7,101 bases of DNA, from assembly GCA_029932835.1 (NCBI GenBank), contig JAOZPI010000042.1, positions 1 through 7,101 on the forward strand, in the 5' to 3' direction. The DNA comes from an archaeon. GTDB taxonomy: Archaea > Altiarchaeota > Altiarchaeia > JAFGQM01. Position numbers and translations under genes: made by a program. The notes beneath the pieces are model-generated. The model searched no databases. It was not told the origin of the DNA and was given only the letters and a program-made list of their open reading frames with translations. Below are positions 1 through 5,673 of this stretch, in pieces; within the stretch, counting starts at the first letter, position 1; each line of letters opens with the position of its first letter.

Positions 1-236
1 ACCCATGGAGAGGTTTTCTTCTTTGTATAGAGTGCGCCACTATTTGAGGATCTAGGAGTATTAGATTGTACTGAACTCTCTCTCCGTGTGCGGATGCTTA
101 TATTCCCGGCATTACCTGACAAAACACCAAGGGTAGCCAGATGTCTTATGGCACGGATTACGTCAGCCTTGCGAGGACTGCTGAATGCTGACGAGACAAA
201 GAGGGTTTTGAATCTCACTCCTGTGTATCGTTCCAT
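1..236 (-). CDS. Class II aldolase/adducin-like protein, N-terminal part (runs off left edge)
   Basis: On the minus strand one frame is open from about 287 down to the window edge. Its first ATG is at 236-234, giving 78 visible residues, and the C-terminal part lies outside the window. The stretch GNAGNISIR (residues 41-49) matches the phosphate-binding turn of class II aldolases (fuculose-1-phosphate aldolase has GTAGNVSVR). T60-P61 lies 15 residues after N45, close to the N-to-TP spacing of 14 in the E. coli enzyme. The usual Gly after the TP is absent (TPRSSNSG), so divergence or decay is possible. The zinc-binding His and Glu residues would be off-window. If complete, it would be a cytosolic lyase or epimerase acting on phosphorylated sugars or similar substrates; the substrate cannot be told. 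GTG at 218-216 is an alternative start. It is divergently placed from the membrane-protein genes and probably functionally unrelated to them. The family call rests on one motif plus spacing recalled from memory. Confidence 0.58.
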   Translation of the reverse strand, partial: MERYTGVRFKTLFVSSAFSSPRKADVIRAIRHLATLGVLSGNAGNISIRTRRESSVQSNTPRSSNSGALYTKKKTSPW

Positions 237-285
237 CGTAATGACCAGTCTGGTTTTTTTAAGTGCACTTGGATATTTTAGTGTT

Positions 286-300
286 ATTTATTATATATTG
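286..300 (+). promoter_or_regulatory. Likely TATA box for the rightward unit 1
   Basis: The stretch ATTTATTATATATTG resembles the archaeal TATA box (TTTATATA). Its centre is about 29 bases before the ATG at 324, so transcription would begin only a few bases upstream of the start codon. A second AT-rich element at 273-280 (ATATTTTA) would give a leader of about 20 bases that keeps the ribosome binding site. The sequence does not decide between them. Confidence 0.5.
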
Positions 301-312
301 TTTATAATAGAT

Positions 313-321
313 GGAGAGGTG
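313..321 (+). promoter_or_regulatory. Ribosome binding site deciding the start at 324
   Basis: GGAGAGGTG ends two bases before the ATG at 324. GAGGTG matches the complement of the archaeal 16S rRNA tail (AGGAGGTGATC) at normal register. It supports 324 as the start and implies that at least part of the mRNA has a leader. Confidence 0.6.
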
Positions 322-323
322 CG

Positions 324-950
324 ATGGATAGGACCCAAACAGAGAGGATAAAGAAGGAGCTGAGGGGATTAAGGAGAAGGGAGGGAGGACATAGTGTTAA
401 TTTTTATCTACTCGTGGCTGTGGTTATATTACTAATCAGCCTCATCGGGGCGTCTGTTTATTTTCTCACCATATATAAGGGGCTGGAAAAAGAGAGAAAA
501 TCAATCAGGAGTGTAAAGGCAGAGGTGGAGGATCGCCTCACAAAGTGCGAAGTAGACCTGGAAGCAGAGATAAAAAAGAGAGAGATGATGATGGAAGAGT
601 TAAATATTACATCGTCAACCAGAGAATCGCTAAACAAGCTTTATGTAAATCTCTCCAACGAGAAGGAAAGGATAGCTGCTGACCTCAACAACACAAAGGA
701 AACCCTAGAGGTGTGCAAGATAGATTTGCAGGAGACAAATGATCAGCTTCAGGACGCTATTAATGAGGTAAATGAGTACATAGACAAATACAACCAAAAG
801 GTTCTGGAGCTGCAGGAGGTCAGGGATCAATTGAGCAGTCTGAACAGCGAACTGAATGATTGCGAGGAGATGAAGGATGATTTAGCCTCAAAGCTCAGTT
901 ATCTGAAGAGTTGCATTAGTGAACATAATTGTAGCGCATGTGAGGATTGA
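324..950 (+). CDS. Single-pass membrane protein with long external coiled coil and spaced cysteines
   Basis: Not recognised as a named family; 208 residues. Residues 1-25 are basic and should be cytosolic. Residues 27-48 form one hydrophobic membrane segment, so residues 52-208 should face outside. From about 61 to 194 the protein fits one unbroken heptad register: position a includes L121, L128, L135, L142, V149, Y156, L163, L170 and L177, and position d includes L173, L187 and L194. Cys75, Cys131 and Cys180 all fall at d, 56 and 49 residues apart. The tail after the coil adds Cys197, Cys203 and Cys206. Four N-X-S/T sequons start at N94, N109, N122 and N202. The likely role is a membrane-anchored rod or spacer, probably a parallel oligomer with possible interchain disulfides (inference). 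The start is supported by GGAGAGGTG just upstream. The stop at 948-950 is two bases before the next gene's ATG, indicating co-transcription. Coiled coils give chance similarities, so homology-based function should not be assumed. Confidence 0.85.
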   Translation: MDRTQTERIKKELRGLRRREGGHSVNFYLLVAVVILLISLIGASVYFLTIYKGLEKERKSIRSVKAEVEDRLTKCEVDLEAEIKKREMMMEELNITSSTRESLNKLYVNLSNEKERIAADLNNTKETLEVCKIDLQETNDQLQDAINEVNEYIDKYNQKVLELQEVRDQLSSLNSELNDCEEMKDDLASKLSYLKSCISEHNCSACED

Positions 951-952
951 GG

Positions 953-1789
953 ATGAGAAAAGGGTTTGAGAGGAGAGTTGAAAGGGTGATAAGGGAGGTA
1001 TGGGACATCACACTCTTTGAATATGTAGTGTTGTTTAGCGTTGTGTCTCTGATAGGGGTGCTAATGTCGGAGATCTTGGACATGCCGCTTTGGATCTCTT
1101 TTGTAATTGGTGCTGGGGTTGCGGCAGGCGCGTATATTCTGGGATTTGGAAGGGGAGACGTGGTAGAGAAGATAGAGAGGGAGAACCCCTTTCTTGAAGA
1201 CAGGTTCGGGACAGCAATTGATAACGAAGATAAGGACAATATTGTTGTAAAAGATCTGATAAACCAGGTGTATTTGGACTTGGGAAAGGCAAGAACAGAT
1301 AGTCTCCTACACATGCGAAGGGTAGGGCTAGAGATTGGCATCTCTGTGATTGTGGTCTTTCTCCTTCTATTCCTTATGTTCATTGGATTTGAGGGGGTGG
1401 ATATCGGAGGATTTATTGGCGGTAGTTCAGGTGGGTCAGGAGGGGGAGGAGGGAATAGCGGACAGGGAGGAGGCAGTGGAGGAGGTGAAGGTGGGGGGAA
1501 CACGCCAGCAGACCAGGAGGTTAGTATGGGGATGGGGGATACACAAAATATATTTGGAAATCCCACAGTTGCCAAAATTGAGGGAAAGGATATAGAGCTC
1601 GAGATACATCCAGAATATGGAGAGGGGATGGGAACAGGAGAGGAAGGGGGAAAAGGACCCCAAACAAACCCAACAACAGCACAGGGTGTGAGTGTAGAGG
1701 CGGTCTCATCTAATCCGTATACGGAAAATATACCTGCTGAGTTGGAAGAGTTGGTGAGGAGCTATTTTGAGAAGGTTGCTGAGGGCTGA
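953..1789 (+). CDS. Three-TM membrane protein with cytosolic domain and Gly-rich external arm
   Basis: 278 residues from the ATG at 953. A TTG at 947 would add two residues, but the ATG has TGAGG at 941-945 with normal spacing. Membrane segments lie at about 21-42, 46-66 and 124-146. Residues 67-123 are charged and predicted cytosolic, with NPFLEDRFGTAIDN (78-91) and DNIVVKDL (95-102). This pattern of 'NP.L..R..TA.DN' followed by an acidic 'DNIVV' recalls uncharacterised membrane proteins encoded beside MoxR genes in archaea (haloarchaeal DUF7502-type) and loosely DUF4175; the assignment is from memory. Residues 152-183 are a Gly-rich linker. The C-terminal part (about 190-278) is predicted external and ends in NIPAELEELVRSYFEKV (260-276), like the 'IP.E...LV..YF' ending seen in some MoxR-locus proteins. 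Function is unknown; it may link the cytosolic MoxR/DUF58 pair to the envelope. It follows the coiled-coil gene by two bases. Confidence 0.85.
   Translation: MRKGFERRVERVIREVWDITLFEYVVLFSVVSLIGVLMSEILDMPLWISFVIGAGVAAGAYILGFGRGDVVEKIERENPFLEDRFGTAIDNEDKDNIVVKDLINQVYLDLGKARTDSLLHMRRVGLEIGISVIVVFLLLFLMFIGFEGVDIGGFIGGSSGGSGGGGGNSGQGGGSGGGEGGGNTPADQEVSMGMGDTQNIFGNPTVAKIEGKDIELEIHPEYGEGMGTGEEGGKGPQTNPTTAQGVSVEAVSSNPYTENIPAELEELVRSYFEKVAEG
1406..1501 (+). repeat. Low-complexity G-rich coding tract (Gly-rich linker)
   Basis: This encodes residues 152-183 of the three-TM protein, where 21 of the first 31 residues are Gly and most others are Ser, Asn or Glu. The DNA is an imperfect run of GGA/GGT/GGG codons without a fixed repeat unit. 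It joins the third membrane segment to the external C-terminal domain and is probably a flexible arm. Such tracts are prone to length change by slippage. Confidence 0.85.
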
Positions 1790-1826
1790 GCTCAATTTGA
1801 GTGATATAGAGTTAGACATTGAGCGT

Positions 1827-1862
1827 AAGCCCTTCTCTTTTTTTATGGAAGCAGTGGGGCTT
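1827..1862 (+). terminator. T-rich terminator with possible hairpin between units 1 and 2
   Basis: A T7 run at 1838-1844 (preceded by CTTCTC) lies about 50 bases after the stop of the three-TM gene. Archaeal RNA polymerase terminates at such T-runs without needing a hairpin. AAGCCC (1827-1832) can also pair with GGGCTT (1857-1862), with TTC/GAA pairing inside, which would put the T-run in the loop. Termination is the simpler reading; the fold may be chance. Confidence 0.5.
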
Positions 1863-1876
1863 GAACAAAGGAGGGA

Positions 1877-1890
1877 ACTACATTTATATT
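1877..1890 (+). promoter_or_regulatory. TATA box and BRE for the MoxR operon; probable leaderless start
   Basis: TTTATATT at 1883-1890 is close to the archaeal TATA consensus and its centre is about 25 bases before the ATG at 1911, so the predicted transcription start falls on or beside the A of the start codon. The six bases before it (ACTACA, 1877-1882) fit five of six positions of the BRE pattern RNWAAW. No ribosome binding site precedes the ATG, which agrees with a leaderless mRNA. Confidence 0.68.
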
Positions 1891-1910
1891 TGATCATTCT
1901 TTAGTTTAAT

Positions 1911-2882
1911 ATGGCCAAGGAGGAGACATACAAGAAGGCGAAGGAGTTGTTCCACAAGGTACAAAAATCTATCGGCAGGGCAATAGTAGGACAGGAAGAG
2001 GTTATAGAGCAGATGGTTGTTGCTATTATTACTGGAAACCACGCACTTCTGGAGGGCTACCCAGGGCTTGGGAAGACCATGATGATAAGGGCTCTCGCAA
2101 AGACATTGGATTTAAAATTCAGTCGTATACAGTGTACTCCAGATCTCATGCCATCTGACATAACGGGTACATATATCATAGAAGAAGACGCAAGTGGAAA
2201 GAAGAAATTCAGATTTCAAGAGGGGCCAGTGTTCGCTAATGTGGTTCTGGCAGATGAGATAAACCGAGCAACCCCAAAGACTCAATCCGCTCTTTTGGAG
2301 GCCATGCAGGAGAAACAAGTCACTAGCGGTAATAGAACCTTCCCCTTAGAGCCCCCCTTCTTTGTACTGGCTACACAAAACCCAATTGAAATGGAGGGAA
2401 CCTACCCACTTCCAGAGGCCCAGTTGGACAGGTTTCTCTTCAAGCTCTTGGTGAAATACCCGGAGAGGGGAGAAGAGGAAAAAATTGTGGACAGATACAC
2501 AAGTGAAAAAGTGCCGGAAGCTGAGAAAGTACTGAGCAGGGAGCAGTTACTGGATCTTGGAGACCTCTCCAGGATGGTGCCAATTTCAGACGATCTAAGA
2601 GAGAGGGTTGTAGGGATTGTGGCTGCCACTAGGCCATCAAACGAGAACAAAATAGCCAAGCAGTATCTTGAGTATGGAGCTTCTCCCAGAGCGAGTATTG
2701 GAATCGTGCTGGCATCTAAAGCGCGCGCCTTGATACATGGAAGGAATTTTGTGAGCAAGGATGATATATGGGCTGTTGCTCTCCCAGTTCTCAGGCACCG
2801 CCTTATTTTAAACTTTGAATCAGAACGCGAGGGCATAACACCAGATGCTGTAGTCGGGATGATACTGAAAGAGGTTGGATAA
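1911..2882 (+). CDS. MoxR-family AAA+ ATPase
   Basis: 323 residues, the usual length for the family, and soluble. Motifs in order: Walker A GYPGLGKT (49-56), Walker B VVLADE (111-116) followed by the MoxR signature INRATPKTQSALLEAMQE (117-134), sensor 1 ATQNP (154-158), the signature EGTYPLPEAQLDRF (162-175), and sensor 2 GASPR (256-260, Arg260). All key residues for ATP binding and hydrolysis are present. MoxR proteins form oligomeric rings and act as chaperones for VWA-containing partners encoded nearby, sometimes in metal insertion or complex assembly (family knowledge). It heads a packed operon with DUF58 and two membrane VWA proteins, which are its likely clients. The start is supported by the TATA spacing (leaderless) and by the MAKEE N-terminus before the helical lead-in. 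Its last base is shared with the next start codon (TAATG). Confidence 0.97.
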   Translation: MAKEETYKKAKELFHKVQKSIGRAIVGQEEVIEQMVVAIITGNHALLEGYPGLGKTMMIRALAKTLDLKFSRIQCTPDLMPSDITGTYIIEEDASGKKKFRFQEGPVFANVVLADEINRATPKTQSALLEAMQEKQVTSGNRTFPLEPPFFVLATQNPIEMEGTYPLPEAQLDRFLFKLLVKYPERGEEEKIVDRYTSEKVPEAEKVLSREQLLDLGDLSRMVPISDDLRERVVGIVAATRPSNENKIAKQYLEYGASPRASIGIVLASKARALIHGRNFVSKDDIWAVALPVLRHRLILNFESEREGITPDAVVGMILKEVG

Positions 2883-3766
2883 TGATTGACCTCGATTTTA
2901 TAGAACAGCTCAAGAGTCTAGACCTCCTAGTAAAACGAAAGGTTATTAGCAGTTATGCCGGGGAGCAGCGCTCTATAAGGCAGGGAAGGGGGATAGAGCC
3001 TGTCGATTTTAGGGAGTATTTTCCAGGCGATGATTTGAAGTTTGTTGATTGGAAGATATATGCAAGAACAGAAAGGCTCTTTATAAAAAGATTTGAAGAG
3101 GAAAAAGACCTCACAACACATATCCTCCTCGATGCAAGCAAAAGCATGGACTTCGGGAGCGGTAGGTATACAAAATTTGACTTTGGCAGTATGCTCGCAA
3201 TTGGCTTCGCCTATTTGGTAACGAAAGAGAATGAGAAGTTCATACTTGCCACATATAATGATGACCTTGTGGAGAATACAGGAGTTAAAAGAGGGAAGGC
3301 GCATTTCTTCAATGCAGTAGACCTCGTAAATCGCCAGAAGTTGGAGCGAAAGACAAACCTAGAAAGGGCAGTAACTAGGTACGAAAAATTTATACGATCT
3401 CGGTCTCTTCTCATCCTCATCTCCGATTTTCTGGAGCCCATCGAGGGCATTGAATCAGGTATAGCCAGACTAGCGAGAAAGAGTAAGAATATGATTGTGA
3501 TACACGTTATGGATCCAGTAGAAACAGGAGAAAAATGGGAGGGGGATACAAAGCTTTATGACCTAGAGACGAATGAAGTGAAAAGGGTGTTTTTCAGTCC
3601 GGATCTTAGGAGAGAGTATGCCGTAAGGATGATGGCCCATATTGAGAAGGTACGAGGGATCTGTAACTCTGTTGGAGCGGATTTTTTTAGTGCAAAGACA
3701 AACAGCCCGGTGTTTGATATATTCTTCGGAATTACTCATCTAAATCCCCGTGGCCATAAAAAATGA
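2882..3766 (+). CDS. DUF58 (VWA-like) protein
   Basis: 294 residues with no membrane segment, so a cytosolic DUF58 protein. The family core is clear: RQGRGIEPVDFREYFPGDD (33-51), then the V-D-W and ART elements (55-63), then a VWA-type strand with the metal site DASKSM (D84, S86, S88) and a later ISDF (D182) as the acidic MIDAS residue. Its partner is the MoxR ATPase encoded directly upstream; this gene pair is one of the most conserved in bacteria and archaea and is thought to work as ATPase plus adaptor or client (family knowledge). The start codon overlaps the MoxR stop by one base, with GAGGT at 2871-2875 as ribosome binding site. The end overlaps the next gene by four bases (ATGA), so the proteins are probably made in coupled amounts. 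It is intact, with nothing unusual. Confidence 0.96.
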   Translation: MIDLDFIEQLKSLDLLVKRKVISSYAGEQRSIRQGRGIEPVDFREYFPGDDLKFVDWKIYARTERLFIKRFEEEKDLTTHILLDASKSMDFGSGRYTKFDFGSMLAIGFAYLVTKENEKFILATYNDDLVENTGVKRGKAHFFNAVDLVNRQKLERKTNLERAVTRYEKFIRSRSLLILISDFLEPIEGIESGIARLARKSKNMIVIHVMDPVETGEKWEGDTKLYDLETNEVKRVFFSPDLRREYAVRMMAHIEKVRGICNSVGADFFSAKTNSPVFDIFFGITHLNPRGHKK

Positions 3767-5673
3767 TCGGATTTTCAAACCCTTGGGCCTTGTATGGGCT
3801 TAGTGTTTTGGTTCCCGTCATAGTGCTATATCTTCTCAGACCAAAACCCAAAGAGATCAAAATACCATCTCTAATGTTTATTCTTAAAATTGAAGAACGA
3901 CGTAGATTTAGGTCCCTTTTTAGGAGGATAATTCGCGACCCCCTCCTTCTGCTCCAGATACTAGCAATATGCTTCATCGTCCTCTCTATGGCAAACCCGT
4001 ACTACACCAGCGAAGTGGTAAAAAAGGTGAGGGGAGATGTAGCAATTATTATTGACTCCTCAGCATCAATGAAGGCTGGAAACCCCAGCAGGTTTTCAGA
4101 GGCTGTTGCGATGGCCGAGTCCATAATATCGAGTCTTGAGGAGGATGCAGAAGTTTCCGTGATTGTGGCGGAGGAGATACCGATAGTGTTTCTGAAGAAG
4201 GGAAGTAGAGAGGGGGCGCTAGATGTGATAGAGGAGCTCAGCCCAAAAGACACAAGAAGCGGAATAGGAAATGCCATTCTGTTTGCAAAAGACCTAATAG
4301 GGGAGTCCAAAGTCCCAAGAAGTATATATGCAATATCAGACTTTTCGCACTACATAGGAAGCAGCCCATTGGCTGCAGAGAGGATAGCGACTACAAATGG
4401 AATCTCCACCAGACTGCTGAAGGTTAGAGGCGGGAAGGAGAACATGGGGATAGTAGGGCTTAGCTCTGGGAGGAGGTTGGGGGATTGCGTCGTGGATGTG
4501 ATAGTGAGAAACTATGGAACAGAAAATAAGAGCGCAGAGGTTGGAATGGTGATAGATGGAGAGGAGGTGCAATCTGAGAAGGTCGAAATTGGTGGGGGTT
4601 CTTCTGAGATTTTGAGGATGAGAACCAAGTGCTCAAGGAAAGAACACAAGATCGTTGTCGCTTTGAAAGTCCAGGACGATCTCCAGGAGGACAATACAGC
4701 CTATTGTATAATACCAGAAGAGATGGATTTTAGGGTGCTTTTGATAAGGGAGAGGGGAAGTAGCAATTATCTAAAATTTGCACTGGGCTCCATGAAAAAT
4801 CTGGAGGTGGATGAGACCTATCCTCCTGTATATCCTTCAGATTATGGGGGGTATGACATAGTTATATTCCAAGAGGCGAAAGAAGAGGACATCCTCCCGG
4901 GAACATTTGCCGAACTTAAAAGGTTTGCAGAGAAGGGAGGAATCGTAATAGTTGTAGGGTTTGAGGGTCTAAGCTCAATAGAACAAAGCCTCCTCTATGA
5001 TATGCTCCCTGTTGATGTGGTCGAGGTCTCCACATTTGGAGGGAAACCTGATAGGATTTCAGAGCATGAGATATGGCAAGATGTTGATTTGAGGAGGATT
5101 AATATAAGGAAATACCTCTATGGTAGTACCAAAGAGAAGGCAGTGTCTCTTGCAGAGATTAATGGGGCCCCGCTACTGTCCGCTTGGAATCTCGGGAGTG
5201 GAAGGGTTGTTTATGTTGGGATCTCCCCTGATCCAGAGTGGAGCGATTTCTACTCCAGCCCATCGTTCCCGGTATTCTGGTACCAGCTTATTAACTGGGT
5301 TGGAAGAGGAGAAAGTGTGCTCGAAAGGAGGAATTTTAAGACAGGAGAGGGAGTTCCGATATTCTCAAATAGTAGTGTCTATGTCAAAAAACCATCCGGG
5401 GAGAGGGTTGAAGGAAGGGGGATTGTTATGGATGAAGCTGGGTTTTATTATGTGGAGGAGTATAAAAAATGGATCGCTGCAAGCCTCTTAGACCAAGACG
5501 AATCCGACATTGGATATGAGATGGAAACTGGAAAGGGAGGGAAAATACAGGAGGGGGGAGTTGAGGAGAAGAGGGAAGAGGAGGTTAATAAAACTTCATT
5601 TATGTTCGCTGTTGTCGCGGTTGCCCTCCTCCTCGGGGAGTGGATATATTATAAACGCAGGGGCTCTCTATGA
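3763..5673 (+). CDS. BatA-like membrane VWA protein with GATase-like domain
   Basis: 636 residues. The N-terminus (FSNPWALYGL...) is a BatA/aerotolerance-type module: TM1 at about 8-25, a strongly basic cytosolic loop (26-58), and TM2 at about 60-77. A VWA domain (about 91-215) follows, with DSSAS (D98, S100, S102), a T/S near 164-166 and D193 (ISDF), so the metal site looks intact. Residues about 220-325 look like a beta-sandwich. Residues about 365-420 (VIFQE; GGIVIVVGF at 392-400; LPV at 415-417) look like a class I glutamine-amidotransferase-like fold without an evident catalytic Cys. SDFYSSPSFPVFWYQL (494-509) is typical of this family. TM3 is at 612-630 with a basic KRRGSL tail. By the positive-inside rule the large central part is outside the cell. 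It starts by an ATGA overlap with the DUF58 gene. Likely role: an external, metal-dependent binding component of the MoxR system; ligand unknown. Confidence 0.92.
   Translation: MIGFSNPWALYGLSVLVPVIVLYLLRPKPKEIKIPSLMFILKIEERRRFRSLFRRIIRDPLLLLQILAICFIVLSMANPYYTSEVVKKVRGDVAIIIDSSASMKAGNPSRFSEAVAMAESIISSLEEDAEVSVIVAEEIPIVFLKKGSREGALDVIEELSPKDTRSGIGNAILFAKDLIGESKVPRSIYAISDFSHYIGSSPLAAERIATTNGISTRLLKVRGGKENMGIVGLSSGRRLGDCVVDVIVRNYGTENKSAEVGMVIDGEEVQSEKVEIGGGSSEILRMRTKCSRKEHKIVVALKVQDDLQEDNTAYCIIPEEMDFRVLLIRERGSSNYLKFALGSMKNLEVDETYPPVYPSDYGGYDIVIFQEAKEEDILPGTFAELKRFAEKGGIVIVVGFEGLSSIEQSLLYDMLPVDVVEVSTFGGKPDRISEHEIWQDVDLRRINIRKYLYGSTKEKAVSLAEINGAPLLSAWNLGSGRVVYVGISPDPEWSDFYSSPSFPVFWYQLINWVGRGESVLERRNFKTGEGVPIFSNSSVYVKKPSGERVEGRGIVMDEAGFYYVEEYKKWIAASLLDQDESDIGYEMETGKGGKIQEGGVEEKREEEVNKTSFMFAVVAVALLLGEWIYYKRRGSL

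Larger units (their letters stand above)
237..323. promoter_or_regulatory. Divergent intergenic promoter region
   Basis: This 87-base gap separates the leftward aldolase-like gene from the rightward membrane-protein genes. It is very AT-rich at 271-308. For the minus strand, a TTAAAAAAA-like element (complement of 254-262) lies about 22-27 bases before the ATG at 236, which would suit a leaderless transcript; AT-rich stretches further out could give a longer leader. No clear operator palindrome is visible. Confidence 0.5.

Noticed and set aside
161..193. Perfect 7-bp inverted repeat CGTCAGC/GCTGACG with a 19-base loop, considered as a structured or H/ACA-like RNA (ACA at 196-198)
   Set aside because: It falls within the probable minus-strand coding region, no pseudouridine pocket or kink-turn could be built around it, and a single 7-bp stem is weak evidence.
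88..351. Rightward 87-codon frame with GTG start and one hydrophobic segment
   Set aside because: It lies antisense to the aldolase-like gene, its hydrophobic part is a translation of the AT-rich promoter region, it overlaps the next gene by 28 bases, and it has no convincing ribosome binding site.
916..1575. Minus-strand 219-codon Pro-rich frame
   Set aside because: It is the complement of the Gly-rich and acidic coding sequence (GGN codons read as Pro on the other strand), opposite two well-supported genes.
1791..1801. Short palindrome CTCAATTTGAG after the three-TM gene, as an operator or terminator stem
   Set aside because: Five-base arms with a one-base centre cannot form a stable hairpin, and it is not placed near either promoter.
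1867..1891. GGAGGG at 1870-1875 as a ribosome binding site for a small gene before MoxR
   Set aside because: The only start codon nearby (TTG 1889) is 13 bases away and its frame stops after four codons.
5120..5491. Rightward 123-codon frame
   Set aside because: It is an out-of-frame shadow within the BatA-like gene, whose own frame has clear family motifs here (SDFYSSPSFPVFW).
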